NCBI GenBank assembly: GCA_021108315.1 | Contig: JAIORE010000277.1 | Span: forward strand, 1-44,702 | Direction of reading: 5' to 3' | Origin: Candidatus Cloacimonadota bacterium | Lineage (GTDB): Bacteria > Cloacimonadota > Cloacimonadia > Cloacimonadales > TCS61 | DNA: 44,702 nucleotides | Part shown: piece after piece, positions 1 to 8,686 of the stretch | Numbering within the stretch: position 1 is the first letter of the stretch | Layout: each line of letters opens with the position of its first letter | Position numbers and translations under genes: made by a program | Notes under the pieces: model-generated | Seen by the model: the letters and a program-made list of their open reading frames with translations, nothing else | Databases searched by the model: none | What the model was told of the DNA's origin: nothing

Positions 1-65
1 AGGCAACATATTTTTTAGAAATTTGTTAATGGTCACCTGTTTTATACGCCATCAATATTTTAATC

Positions 66-174
66 CCTTAAATCCAAATTCTGATATTTTTCTCTTCATT
101 TATTCATTTTTCTCTGTGCTCTCAGTGTTCTCTGTGGTAAATTTATTTTTTAGTCTGTGCTAGTGCGTGGCTTG
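66..174. repeat. Dispersed intergenic repeat phrases
   Basis: Positions 70-84 (AAATCCAAATTCTGA) recur exactly at 37126-37140, and 153-174 (a phrase like AGTCTGTGCTAGTGCGTGGC) recurs with a few changes at 37148-37168, in the same order and orientation. The middle, about 111-138, holds another low-complexity phrase built on TCTGTG. The second phrase runs into the 3' end of the rdgB-like gene. These look like dispersed non-coding repeats typical of this kind of genome; no function can be read from them. Confidence 0.5.
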
Positions 175-750
175 TTGTTTTATATATTCAATAAATTTTG
201 CAAAAGCTCTTCCCCGATGGCTGATCTTATTTTTATCAACATCTTTCATTTCGCCAAAAGTTTTTCCACTTTCGTCTGATCTGAAAATAGGATCGTAACC
301 AAAATTATTACTTCCAATTTCTTCATTGGTAATTGAACCATAAGCGATACCGTCAAATGTTTTTATGATCCCTTCGGGACTTGCAAAGGCTACTACGGTT
401 TTGAAGTATGCTTTTCTGTTTGTTTCATCTTTGAGAAGTTTGAGAGCTTTATTGCGATTATCTGCATAAGTACAGTTTTCTCTGGCAAATCTGGCAGCAT
501 AAACTCCGGGTTTACCATCAAGAGCATCAATGAAAAAACCGGTATCGTCAGCAATCGTATTCATTTTCACGATTTTTGCAATCTCTAATGCTTTTTTGCA
601 GGCATTTCCTTCTAGTGTATCTTTATCTTCAACTATATCCGGCAAATTAGAGAAATTTTGAATAGATATTAATTCAATGGGTAAATTATCTAATAATTGT
701 CTAATTTCCTTAATTTTATCTTTATTTTGCGTTGCTAAAAAAAGTTTCAA
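160..750 (-). CDS. rdgB: Non-canonical purine NTP pyrophosphatase (RdgB/HAM1 family)
   Basis: House-cleaning enzyme that hydrolyses XTP, dITP and ITP to monophosphates and so keeps deaminated purines out of DNA and RNA; cytoplasmic. The 196-aa length is normal for the family. Visible motifs are the N-terminal TQNKDKIKEI (the T/SxNxxK nucleotide motif), DDTGF near residue 68, FGYDPIF near 150, and the C-terminal SHRGRAF. The start appears to be TTG at 748-750, preceded on the minus strand by GGAG at a 5-nt spacing; no ATG lies at the conserved N-terminus. It follows the YkvA-type gene by 10 nt and is probably cotranscribed with it. Function is confident from family motifs. Confidence 0.93.
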   Translation of the reverse strand: MKLFLATQNKDKIKEIRQLLDNLPIELISIQNFSNLPDIVEDKDTLEGNACKKALEIAKIVKMNTIADDTGFFIDALDGKPGVYAARFARENCTYADNRNKALKLLKDETNRKAYFKTVVAFASPEGIIKTFDGIAYGSITNEEIGSNNFGYDPIFRSDESGKTFGEMKDVDKNKISHRGRAFAKFIEYIKQQATH

Positions 751-760
751 ATATTCTCCG

Positions 761-1246
761 TTATCTCTTCATCTTATTGATAATATTTCTTATCTTTTTC
801 AAAAGATTTTTATCAAGAAATTCTTCGGACACAGCAGTTATTCTACTGATCAATTCCAAAACATCTTCTTCACCACTCCAATTGTCTAAAACTATGTTAT
901 GATCAATTTCGTTTAGAACAATATTCAATCCATAAACAATCAGGACAAGATCGTCTACATATCCAAAAAGTGGAATAAAATCAGGAATAAGATCAATTGG
1001 AGAGATCACATAAGCGATAATTCCTCCGATCATTAGCTTCTGTTTGGTAGCTACTCTTTTTTCCATAGACAACCTGAGAAGTAGCATAAAAAAATCTGGA
1101 ATCGCAAAAAGATACTCAGTTATTTTACCTTTATCTTCTCCAAGTTTTGCATGAGAATATTTACTAAACTTTTTTCTCAATCTTTCGTAAAACTGAAAAC
1201 GTTTTTTGATCTGTTCACCATTTTCGAAAACAATTTCTTCTGACAT
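761..1246 (-). CDS. YkvA-family (DUF1232) membrane-associated protein
   Basis: Small protein of about 161 aa with the DUF1232 signature: the stretch VISPIDLIPDFIPLFGYVDD lies in a hydrophobic segment followed by a second hydrophobic stretch. The family is widespread, probably membrane-associated, and has no settled biochemical role. A longer frame starts at 1291, but I chose the ATG at 1244-1246 because AAGGAG sits six bases upstream of it, while the longer start has no such site. The N-terminal third is basic and charged. It lies just upstream of the rdgB-like gene on the same strand, so the two probably form a small operon. Confidence 0.8.
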   Translation of the reverse strand: MSEEIVFENGEQIKKRFQFYERLRKKFSKYSHAKLGEDKGKITEYLFAIPDFFMLLLRLSMEKRVATKQKLMIGGIIAYVISPIDLIPDFIPLFGYVDDLVLIVYGLNIVLNEIDHNIVLDNWSGEEDVLELISRITAVSEEFLDKNLLKKIRNIINKMKR

Positions 1247-1557
1247 AATAAGCTCCTTGATAAAATAATTAAAATATATTTCCAAACTCACTTAATAACA
1301 ATTTCTAAGTGTATTCATACTTGTGTCAAGATAAGAGTATCAACAGTAGCCTAACCCAGATAAACTGGAAAAGATGGAACCACAAATTACACGAATTAAT
1401 ACAAATTAACACGAAAAAATAAATAAATAAATTACTGTTGTAGTTTATTTATTTTAGACAAGTTACAAAGTATTAAAAAAATATTTGGCCAAAAAATACA
1501 ATAATATTAGAAATATGATACTAAGTGGCTGTCGCAAAATAAAATGAATATAAGCAT
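1247..1557. other. Intergenic gap with a dispersed repeat phrase
   Basis: No credible gene. Positions 1372-1420 contain a phrase of the type 'acacgaattaatacaaatta', which is the reverse-strand relative of 44072-44117 near the other end of the window ('ttcgtg...aattcgtgg'). The rest is AT-rich and shows no promoter I would defend. Confidence 0.5.
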
Positions 1558-1601
1558 AGACAATCCTGTTTGTAGGAAAAAATGTACAAACAGGATTGTC
1601 T
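1558..1601 (-). terminator. Strong hairpin 3' of the aminotransferase gene
   Basis: A perfect 17-bp inverted repeat (left arm 1558-1574, right arm 1585-1601) with a 10-nt loop sits 15 nt beyond the aminotransferase stop codon. The position suits a transcription terminator, but on the minus strand it is followed by ATGCTTATATTC rather than a clean U tract, so termination or mRNA 3'-end protection is inferred. The core CAATCCTGTTTGT recurs in another hairpin at 41691-41710. Confidence 0.55.
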
Positions 1602-1615
1602 GACATACACTTTAC

Positions 1616-2998
1616 TTAAACTTTGCTTATCGTTTCTTCTATTTCTTCTGAAACGACATTTTCCACATTATTTTCTTCTAATATAACATTTTCTATAGAA
1701 AGATTTTCTATAATTTCTTCTTCAATTACAGGTTCAACCAAAATAGTTTCTTTAGGTGATAATTCTAAAATAGTTTCCTTTATAATTCGGCAGGCATCCA
1801 GAAGTTGACCTCGAGAGATAACCAAAGGTGGAGCAAATCTGATTATATCACCATGAGTTGGTTTTGCTAAAAGCCCATTTTCTTTAAGTTTAAGACAAAC
1901 ATCCATAGCTTCAATATTTTCTGTGGGTTTGATTACTACAGCATTCAAAAGACCTTTACCGCGTATAGTATCAATCAATGGTGAATCAATTTTATTCATT
2001 TCAGCACGAAACAATTCACCTAATTCAAATGCTTTTTCTGCAAGGTTTTCTTCTTGTACAACTTCCAAAGCAGTTTTGGCAACAGCACAAGCTAAAGGGA
2101 ATCCTCCAAAAGTAGAACCATGTTCACCAGGTTTTATACACATCATAATTTCTTTGCTAGAGAGAACAGCAGATACAGGTAATACACCACCGGATAGAGC
2201 TTTTCCTAAAATTATTACATCTGGTTTAATCTCTGCGTAATTCGAACATAACAACTTACCGGTACGAGCGATGCCAGTTTGGATTTCATCAGCAACAAAT
2301 AGAATGTTATGTTTTTTACAAAGGTCAAAAGCCTTTTTTATATAATCTTCATCTGGCACAAATACTCCGGCTTCACCTTGAATAGGTTCCACAATAAAAG
2401 AACAGATTCTTTCACCATTTTTCTCAAATTCTTTTTCTAAAGCTACAATATTATTATATGCAACTTTAGTGATTCCCGGTGTAAAAGGTCCAAAACCTTC
2501 TCTACAAGTTGGATCTGTAGAAGCGGAAACAATGGAAATGGTTCTTCCGTGAAAATTACCTTCGGCAAATATGATCTTTGCTTTGTTCTTTTCTATACCT
2601 TTTTTTTCATAACCCCATTTTCGAGATAATTTCATTGCAGTTTCTACAGCTTCTGCACCTGTATTCATCGGCAATACCATCTCATAATCAAAATATTCGC
2701 AAATAAATTTCTCATATTCACCTAATTTATTGTTATAAAATGCTCTTGAGGTAAGAGTTAGTTTTCTTGCTTGGTCTATCAAAGCATTCACAATGCGATG
2801 GTGACAATGCCCTTGATTCACAGCAGAATAAGCAGAGAGAAAATCAAAATATTTATTTCCTTCGGGATCCCATACATAAGCACCTTCTCCTTCTGCAATT
2901 ACCACTGGAAGTGGGTGATAATTATGAGCTCCCCAAGTTCCTTCTAAATTCATTGCTTCCTGACTACCAATTCTTCCATAAACTATTCTTTCTGACAT
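1616..2998 (-). CDS. rocD: Ornithine aminotransferase-like class III transaminase with acidic tail
   Basis: PLP-dependent class III aminotransferase, most like ornithine-oxoacid transaminase, which converts ornithine and 2-oxoglutarate to glutamate semialdehyde and glutamate. Visible features include the N-terminal [12 protein letters not shown] block, the [13 protein letters not shown] phosphate-binding segment, VADEIQTG with the PLP-ring aspartate, and [14 protein letters not shown], where K266 should form the Schiff base. The catalytic domain ends near residue 411. The last ~49 residues are Glu/Ile/Val-rich, low-complexity and not part of the family, making the protein 460 aa rather than about 400. 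A good start exists at 2998. Related acetylornithine or 4-aminobutyrate transaminases cannot be fully excluded, but the block pattern favours OAT. It stands alone, with a strong hairpin downstream. Confidence 0.85.
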   Translation of the reverse strand: MSERIVYGRIGSQEAMNLEGTWGAHNYHPLPVVIAEGEGAYVWDPEGNKYFDFLSAYSAVNQGHCHHRIVNALIDQARKLTLTSRAFYNNKLGEYEKFICEYFDYEMVLPMNTGAEAVETAMKLSRKWGYEKKGIEKNKAKIIFAEGNFHGRTISIVSASTDPTCREGFGPFTPGITKVAYNNIVALEKEFEKNGERICSFIVEPIQGEAGVFVPDEDYIKKAFDLCKKHNILFVADEIQTGIARTGKLLCSNYAEIKPDVIILGKALSGGVLPVSAVLSSKEIMMCIKPGEHGSTFGGFPLACAVAKTALEVVQEENLAEKAFELGELFRAEMNKIDSPLIDTIRGKGLLNAVVIKPTENIEAMDVCLKLKENGLLAKPTHGDIIRFAPPLVISRGQLLDACRIIKETILELSPKETILVEPVIEEEIIENLSIENVILEENNVENVVSEEIEETISKV

Positions 2999-3664
2999 AA
3001 ATACTCCTAAACTTTTTTTTTAATGTTAATTTTTAAATTCTAATTTTGTGTCAAATTTTTTATCAAGTAAGCATACTTCAAAAAAAAGAGACTGTTCACA
3101 TCTCACATCATCTTTTTCAATAAGTTAGCGGCAATGTATTTGGTAATATGGCACATTTATATGTTATCATGAAATTCTTTCAGTAGTAAAAAATCTATAT
3201 GAAAAATACTCCATAAAGAAATCCACGATTTCAATTGTGGAACAATTAGGAATCATTCCTACACGACTTTAGTCGTTAAAAGAAAATAAACACTGAAAAC
3301 ATTGTAGAATCATTATGATGAATCTAATGAAGTTTTTTTATGACTAAAGTCGGCTATTGTTATTGCCATATAATATTACCACGATTAAAATCGGGGGTTT
3401 CTCAATTAAATTGTTGAAAAAATAAGTTTTAACTTTTTAGTCAATTGATTGGTGGAATATACCTTTTCAAATCAAAATGTGCACTTTTTTATTCCCATAA
3501 AAACCTAATTCTATAAATTGCAATGAGTTAATTTGAACAGTCACGTTTTAATTGAATTGGGAAAAAATATTTCCCTATACTATATATTTCTATGTAGTTA
3601 CCTATATATTGATAAAAACAAAAACTTAGCTCTTGATGCAAATATTTTATAGTTTTAAGAACGA
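2999..3664. other. Long intergenic region between two reverse-strand genes
   Basis: No coding frame with a ribosome site or family likeness was found. The main content is the palindromic repeat element at 3215-3407. The remainder is AT-rich; it must contain the promoter for the aminotransferase gene (3000-3200) and the 3' end of the protease transcript (near 3664), but neither can be assigned with confidence. Confidence 0.5.
3215..3407 (-). repeat. Palindromic repeat element, copy A (REPIN/MITE-like)
   Basis: A ~193-bp unit built from four imperfect palindromes: CCACGATTTCAATTGTGG, ACGACTTTAGTCGT, TGACTAAAGTCGG and CCACGATTAAAATCGGGGG. Its reverse complement aligns along most of its length with 20287-20472, including the outer GAGAAACCC...GTTTCTTT ends and the TTTTCAGTGT internal block. 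No ORF is inside. It resembles non-autonomous elements mobilised by REP-associated (Y1/IS200-like) transposases, but no such transposase is in this window. Confidence 0.75.
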
Positions 3665-6505
3665 TTATTTCAGAAGCAACATTTTTTTTATGGTCGTAAA
3701 TTTTCTTGATTTTAATTTATAGAGATATAATCCAGAAGTAACTGGTTTATTCTCATAATCCAATCCGTTCCATATCAAGTCATGTTTCCCTTTCGAAAAT
3801 TCTTGATCTGTTAATGTTTTTATAATCTGACCTTTAATATTAAAAATCGAAATTTCTATATGATCATCATTTTCTGTTGCAAAAGAGATAACAGTTTCCG
3901 GATTAAATGGATTAGGATAATTTTGATATAACCTATTTTCTAATAATTCCGGTAATGTAGGTTCATCTTCCCCATTTTCAAAAAATAAATTAACTGCATC
4001 ATATAAATGTGTTGTTCCATCTATTGAAACAGATTGCAAAAAATACCAGTAATTTGTTTCATCTTCCAAGAACGAACCGTCTTCATAACTATAACAAGTT
4101 TCAACTGCTGTAGTTCCGGCTCCTTCAATTAATCCACTAACAGCATTAAGTTTTATCAAATTATCTTGATCAAAGAAATATTTGTTTAAGCCCCGATAAA
4201 TATTCCAACCACTATTTTCAGTTTCTGATTGAGTAGTCCAATTTAATAAAGGTTTATTAGCGTCATTTAAAGCAACAGAAAAATGTGATAAAGAAACAGG
4301 TAATGGATTGTCTTCAGAATCACTACCTAAAACAAATTCACTTAATGAAGTAACATTTACAATTATTTCACTACCAGAAATAGTTTTGGTGAGAGGTGAA
4401 CCAAATGTTCCTGATCCCTCCAAATTTCGTTTGTAAATGTTTACTGTAGAAGCATCTCCAACTCCGGCTAATTCATTAATATCAAAATAAATATCAACTG
4501 AAGTGAACCCACTACCTTCTATTATCCAGCGATAATTACTCATATTTACATCTGAAATATCAGAATCAAGTGCTGTTGACGGATACTTTATCACACTAAT
4601 ATCTTCGGTAGAACCTAATCCGTGAAATATCATATCAATTCCTGTATCAGAACCGGTATCAAAACTATAAGTAACCTCATTTGTAGAAACAGAAAGGGTT
4701 ACATCAGAAGAAGCAGTCTGTTCATAAATACCCGGGCAATTCATCTTTCCATATCCAAAACGATTATTCGGTAAAGCTCCATAAACAGCAGTATCAGTAT
4801 CATTCCATGCAGAATCTGTGAAATAAGTTATAATAGTAGAAGAATCAAGATCAGGATATAATTGAAACAAAAGAGCTACCATTCCGGCAGCATGTGGAGC
4901 AGCTCCACTGGTTGCACCGAGAGCTGCATACGTGGTTGGTCCAGTATTTGTAGTAGTATTGGCACTAGTGGGAGTAGCGATATCCGGTTTTACTCTTCCA
5001 TCAAAAGTAAGACCAGCACTACAACCGCCATAAAGTGATCCAGTTGTTTTGTAATAAGCTCCAACTCCTAAACATTCTGTACTGGAAGCATAAACATTCA
5101 AAGTATTCTCAGTAGTTTGGTAATTTGTAAAATCACCTGTAATATGTCTCGCATTCATCCAAGCCGACCATTTTCCACCTTGGTCATCATAAGTAGCATC
5201 AGGACAAGCAAAAGCAATTGTCCACGTATCTCCAACGGTGACTGTCCCCACTTCATCTGTAATAGCAACTTCGATACTTGGATAATCATTGTGCCAGATA
5301 TATAAACGCCCAAAAGCAGTATCAAAAACTTCGTCATCATCAGCAATAGTAGTTTCATAGCTTAATAATTCGGAAGGATCAGTAACTGTAACATCAAAAT
5401 TATCTCCGGCTTTATAATAAAAATTAATATCGAGATAATCTTCAAATTGACCTGTTCCGTTATCTGAGTATGTAGTAATATCAACCGTGATATCCGTTGT
5501 TGGTGAACCAAATGTTGTATTAGATTGAGCATGATCATAACTGTAATAATTTCCAACAGCCACAGAAGCCATTTTTCCATTTTCGCAGAAATTATCAATT
5601 GCTACACTTACTGGATCGGATCCATCAGTTAAGCCATTGTATGAACCACCACTAAAACTCACAATAATTGGTCTTCCGAGATCATTAGCTTTTTGTGAAA
5701 AATAGCTAAAAGCATCTATGGTATTTTCAGAATAACCTTTTTTGTGAATATAGATGATATCTACACTCGGAGACATACCTTTGTAAGGACTACCAACTCC
5801 ACTTCCCGAGCCGTCTCCCGCTGCAATTCCAGTGCATTGAGTTCCGTGGTTTCCACTATTGATCAAAGGTCCATTATCACTCATAAGATCACTCTTGGAA
5901 TATTCACTGCCGTAAGTATACCCGGTAGGATGTGTTCCACTATCATCATTTTGATTCCAGATATACAAAACACGCAGATCATCAGTATTCCAGCCAGTTT
6001 CAAAAAAGTCTTCATGTTTCCAATTGAGTGGATAATAATCCAAAATCCCTAAGATAACGCCACTTCCGTCTAATCCGATAGATTGAAGATAATCAGCATC
6101 ACAACCCAGATAATCTGAACCGGTCATGGCATCTGAGGTTGATACATCTAAAAGAGGTTCATCCTGTGGTAAGAAATAGACCTGCTCAATGCCTGATAAT
6201 TTTTTAAAATTCTCAATTTCATTACGATTGATCTTAGCTGAAAATATGTTTCCCACATTTGATTCGACATGTACTCCATTTTGTTCTAATTCGTCCTTAG
6301 ATAAACTTGTTTTGATTAAGCAAGGAATATTTTCTCGATCCTGATATCCGTTGTTTTGAATATATGAAAGCAATGAGGTTTGGCGATATAATGCATTTTT
6401 AAAATCGAGGGTTGTTTCAGAAAATAGTGAAATACTAAAAAGTAGTAAAATGAAAAGAAGCTTATACTTTTTGAATAAAAAATGGATTTTAAATATATTA
6501 CTCAT
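3665..6505 (-). CDS. Secreted subtilisin-like (S8) protease with C-terminal sorting domain
   Basis: Large exported serine protease of 946 aa. After a basic start and a hydrophobic signal segment (about residues 15-28) comes a propeptide-like region, then the S8 domain with the triad visible as D156 (GILDYYP), H220 (NHGTQCTGIAAG) and S533 (GATSGAAPHAAGM). The SGGSYNG segment between H and S carries the likely oxyanion region. The gap between H and S is unusually long, implying a large insertion. A beta-sandwich module follows, then an FN3-like region (NWTTQSETENSGWNIYRG) and a tail with NYPNPFNPETVISF ending KKMLLLK, a type IX-style C-terminal domain. GGAGG precedes the ATG by five bases. Probably degrades external protein for amino acids. 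It stands alone on its strand. Confidence 0.93.
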   Translation of the reverse strand: MSNIFKIHFLFKKYKLLFILLLFSISLFSETTLDFKNALYRQTSLLSYIQNNGYQDRENIPCLIKTSLSKDELEQNGVHVESNVGNIFSAKINRNEIENFKKLSGIEQVYFLPQDEPLLDVSTSDAMTGSDYLGCDADYLQSIGLDGSGVILGILDYYPLNWKHEDFFETGWNTDDLRVLYIWNQNDDSGTHPTGYTYGSEYSKSDLMSDNGPLINSGNHGTQCTGIAAGDGSGSGVGSPYKGMSPSVDIIYIHKKGYSENTIDAFSYFSQKANDLGRPIIVSFSGGSYNGLTDGSDPVSVAIDNFCENGKMASVAVGNYYSYDHAQSNTTFGSPTTDITVDITTYSDNGTGQFEDYLDINFYYKAGDNFDVTVTDPSELLSYETTIADDDEVFDTAFGRLYIWHNDYPSIEVAITDEVGTVTVGDTWTIAFACPDATYDDQGGKWSAWMNARHITGDFTNYQTTENTLNVYASSTECLGVGAYYKTTGSLYGGCSAGLTFDGRVKPDIATPTSANTTTNTGPTTYAALGATSGAAPHAAGMVALLFQLYPDLDSSTIITYFTDSAWNDTDTAVYGALPNNRFGYGKMNCPGIYEQTASSDVTLSVSTNEVTYSFDTGSDTGIDMIFHGLGSTEDISVIKYPSTALDSDISDVNMSNYRWIIEGSGFTSVDIYFDINELAGVGDASTVNIYKRNLEGSGTFGSPLTKTISGSEIIVNVTSLSEFVLGSDSEDNPLPVSLSHFSVALNDANKPLLNWTTQSETENSGWNIYRGLNKYFFDQDNLIKLNAVSGLIEGAGTTAVETCYSYEDGSFLEDETNYWYFLQSVSIDGTTHLYDAVNLFFENGEDEPTLPELLENRLYQNYPNPFNPETVISFATENDDHIEISIFNIKGQIIKTLTDQEFSKGKHDLIWNGLDYENKPVTSGLYLYKLKSRKFTTIKKMLLLK

Positions 6506-6611
6506 AATTCCTCCAGACTTTTGTTTAAAGTAATTGACCGAACTTTAATAATTAAATGAAATTTGTAAAGCCTAAAATTTAGAATGGTAAAAAAATGTTG
6601 TTTTTGTTAAA

Positions 6612-6643
6612 TAAATGGCGGAGACGTAGGGATTCGAACCCTA
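6612..6643. repeat. attL: duplicated 3' end of tRNA-Ser
   Basis: Thirty-two bases identical to 15075-15106, covering CCA (as TGG), the acceptor stem GGAGACG and the T arm with GATTCGAACC. After position 6643 the sequence departs from the tRNA (AATAATATT in place of GATACGTTT). No complete tRNA is present here, so this is the copy left by site-specific integration. Confidence 0.9.
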
Positions 6644-6741
6644 AATAATATTGACAATTCTATTAAGTTATATTTATTTGTAACAAGTTGGTGTATATAA
6701 GGACTTAGCTTATATTAAGTTTTATCAGATTTCATTAAAAA

Positions 6742-6774
6742 CTTCAAAATTTCACACCACTTTTCACACCACTT
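6742..6774. repeat. Left internal island repeat (probable integrase arm sites)
   Basis: A 33-bp sequence identical to 14980-15012. It contains two adjacent copies of the 12-mer TTCACACCACTT. It lies about 100 bp inside the left end and just upstream of the integrase gene; the matching copy lies about 65 bp inside the right end. This is where tyrosine integrases normally bind with their N-terminal arm domain. Confidence 0.75.
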
Positions 6775-6792
6775 ATATTGGGAGGGTTAAAA

Positions 6793-7914
6793 ATGGATGT
6801 TCGAATAGAGAAAAAAATTCATAGTTGTAATTCAATTAGCAATGCATTTAAATTGAGATATAGAAAGTTTAAAGATCGATATTGCCTTTACGCTGATATT
6901 CAAAAAGATGGAATAAGAAAAAAAATGTCATTAAAACTATTCATCTCAGGCAACCCATACGATTATGATGCTGATAAATTGATTATACAAAGAGCAAAGT
7001 TGATAATTTCTGAGTATAATCAAAAATATGAGATAAGAAAGAATATTGATTTTATCAATGAAATTGATGAATCTGTTAATTTTAAGAAATTGAATTTTAT
7101 TACTCTATTCAAAAAATACTATGAAGATAAATATATTAAGAAAACGACCAAGAAACCTTTTCAAAATACTGTAAAACATTTACGAGATTTTGCAGGAAGT
7201 AACATCAAGATTGCTCAGATAAATAAAAGTTTCTGTTTCAGGTTCAAAAACTATTTAGACAAAACCAATCTTAAGAACAGTTCAAAAAATTCATATCTCC
7301 AGAAATTCAAAGAAGTGATTGCTTTTTTATTAGAAAATAAAATTATTAAGGAAAATCCAATCCCCAAAAAATACTCATTCAAAGTAAATACACCAGATAG
7401 AGAGTATTTAACCGAAGCAGAGCTAAAAAAACTAATCTCAACTCCATATCCAGAATATTCTTTTGTTGTGTGTAATGCTTTTATTTTTTCTTGTTTAACA
7501 GGTTTACGCTGGAATGATCTTTTTGAATTGAAGTTCTCTGATATAAGAGCCGGAATATTGAAAATAAAGCAAGGCAAGACTAACGAATTTGTAGAATTTG
7601 AACTGCCGGAAAGAGCGAAAAAAATAGTAAATGAAATGAAGCAATTTCAAAATGATAAAATATTTCAAGGAATTGGATCTGATTATAGAGGAAATAAAAA
7701 AATAAAAATTTGGGTTGAAAAAGCAAAGATTGCTAAGAATATTACTTGGCATATTGCCCGACATACATTTGCTTGCTTACTTATACTAAAAAAGGTTGAT
7801 CTGTATCATATCAGCAGACTTTTGGGTCATACAGATATTAAACACACGACCAAATATTTACATATGCTAAAAGAGCATAAAACTAAAGCTACGGAAGTTT
7901 TATCAACAATTTAA
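6793..7914 (+). CDS. int: Tyrosine recombinase / phage-type integrase
   Basis: Integrase that should insert and excise the island at the tRNA-Ser site. The 373-aa protein has an N-terminal arm-binding region, a SAM-like core-binding domain (about residues 100-200), and a C-terminal catalytic domain. Catalytic residues are visible: R239 (TGLRWND), a beta-hairpin lysine in KQGKTNEF, H320 and R323 (WHIARH), H346 (LLGH) and the nucleophile Y355 (TKYLHM). All are present, so it looks active. I moved the start from 6778 to the ATG at 6793 because GGAGGG lies six bases upstream. It reads inward from the left end, directly after the duplicated 12-mers. The sequence type is that of FCB-group phage and island integrases. 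Confidence 0.95.
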   Translation: MDVRIEKKIHSCNSISNAFKLRYRKFKDRYCLYADIQKDGIRKKMSLKLFISGNPYDYDADKLIIQRAKLIISEYNQKYEIRKNIDFINEIDESVNFKKLNFITLFKKYYEDKYIKKTTKKPFQNTVKHLRDFAGSNIKIAQINKSFCFRFKNYLDKTNLKNSSKNSYLQKFKEVIAFLLENKIIKENPIPKKYSFKVNTPDREYLTEAELKKLISTPYPEYSFVVCNAFIFSCLTGLRWNDLFELKFSDIRAGILKIKQGKTNEFVEFELPERAKKIVNEMKQFQNDKIFQGIGSDYRGNKKIKIWVEKAKIAKNITWHIARHTFACLLILKKVDLYHISRLLGHTDIKHTTKYLHMLKEHKTKATEVLSTI

Positions 7915-7930
7915 GCATTAATTATGCTTA
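7912..7930 (+). terminator. Small hairpin overlapping the integrase stop codon
   Basis: Inverted repeat TAAGCAT (7912-7918) and ATGCTTA (7924-7930) with a 5-nt loop; the stop codon is the first part of the stem. No U tract follows, so it may be only a weak terminator or a chance palindrome. Confidence 0.25.
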
Positions 7931-8026
7931 GATGTGGTTTTATATTACTCTACAGTTTTAAGGCAATAGAGCAAGCTTAAACTCAAAGGAAACAAGAAAA
8001 AACGTCAATAAATGTCAACAGCAATT

Positions 8027-8449
8027 CTAAAACACAAATTCAAAATGAAAATCAGGAAAAATACTTTTTATTTTATAAATTGTATCAAGTGACGGATTAG
8101 TAATCGGATTTTCCAATCTTTGATAACTCCAGATTCTTTTTAATCCCAATTTCGCAGCTACTTCTTTTTGAGTTAAATTATTATTGATTCTCTCTCTTCG
8201 CAATAGATAAGCAAAGGCGACTTTTGGCTCAACACTGACCTTATAAATATCTAAATCGTTTATACTTTCATCCGGTAGAGGAAACAAAATATTTGATTTT
8301 TGAGGTTCGGAAAGATAAAGATTAAGAACTTCCGTCATATTGTTCTTTAATTCTTCCAATGTATCAGCCTGAGTATTACACCCCTCTAATTCCAAACATT
8401 CAGACCAAAATCCATCATCTTCTTTATAGACTTTAAAATGATAGTTCAT
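8027..8449 (-). CDS. hicB: HicB-type antitoxin with C-terminal XRE helix-turn-helix
   Basis: Antitoxin partner of the adjacent HicA. The first ~65 residues are the HicB partial RNase-H-like fold, with the typical opening (YHFKVYKEDDGFWSECLELEG) broken only by small changes and the DTLEELKNNMTEVLNLYL helix. Residues ~80-140 form an HTH domain (LTQKEVAAKLGLKRIWSYQRLENP), expected to bind the operon's own promoter. At 140 aa it is the longer DNA-binding HicB class. It starts one nucleotide after the HicA stop codon, so the genes are translationally linked. Location on the island suggests a stabilising or anti-phage role; that is inference. Confidence 0.9.
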   Translation of the reverse strand: MNYHFKVYKEDDGFWSECLELEGCNTQADTLEELKNNMTEVLNLYLSEPQKSNILFPLPDESINDLDIYKVSVEPKVAFAYLLRRERINNNLTQKEVAAKLGLKRIWSYQRLENPITNPSLDTIYKIKSIFPDFHFEFVF

Positions 8450-8450
8450 T

Positions 8451-8633
8451 TTATCCGATCTCCTCTAATCTTTTTAATAATTTGCTTTCCAATCCCTTCT
8501 TCAATTCTTTGTGCATTGGTATTGTTTCTCTGAAAGAATCTTTACCGATTTTAATGTGACTACCTTTTTTATTAAGAACCTTCCAACCGGCTTTTTTAAA
8601 TCTTTTCAGCATCTCTTTACCACTTATTGGCAT
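8451..8633 (-). CDS. hicA: HicA-type mRNA interferase toxin
   Basis: A 60-aa toxin of the HicA family, which cleaves mRNA through a double-stranded-RNA-binding-like fold. The key motif KKGSHIKI holds the catalytic histidine, followed by the usual ETIPMHKELKKG segment and the C-terminal KLLKRLEEIG helix. The length is typical and nothing is missing. An AAAGGA site precedes the ATG on the minus strand. The gene is first in a two-gene hicAB operon; a promoter with a candidate operator lies immediately upstream (8647-8678). It is unlikely to be anything else. Confidence 0.92.
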   Translation of the reverse strand: MPISGKEMLKRFKKAGWKVLNKKGSHIKIGKDSFRETIPMHKELKKGLESKLLKRLEEIG

Positions 8634-8646
8634 TTAACTATCCTTT

Positions 8647-8678
8647 ACCAAATATAATTGGTATTGCTTTGATGTCAA
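8647..8678 (-). promoter_or_regulatory. hicAB promoter with palindromic operator candidate
   Basis: On the minus strand, TTGACA (8673-8678) and TATATT (8651-8656) are separated by 16 bases, a good housekeeping promoter about 15 nt before hicA. The -10 is embedded in an inverted repeat, ACCAA-N6-TTGGT (8647-8662). HicB has an HTH domain, so this is the likely autoregulatory operator. Binding is inferred. Confidence 0.6.
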
Positions 8679-8686
8679 AATGTTTT

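Noticed and set aside
5117..5598. Open frames inside the protease gene on both strands
   Set aside because: They lie within a gene with clear catalytic motifs, have no ribosome sites and give low-complexity products.
6612..6643. A second tRNA-Ser gene at the left end of the island
   Set aside because: Only the 3' third of the tRNA is present; the sequence leaves the tRNA after the T arm.
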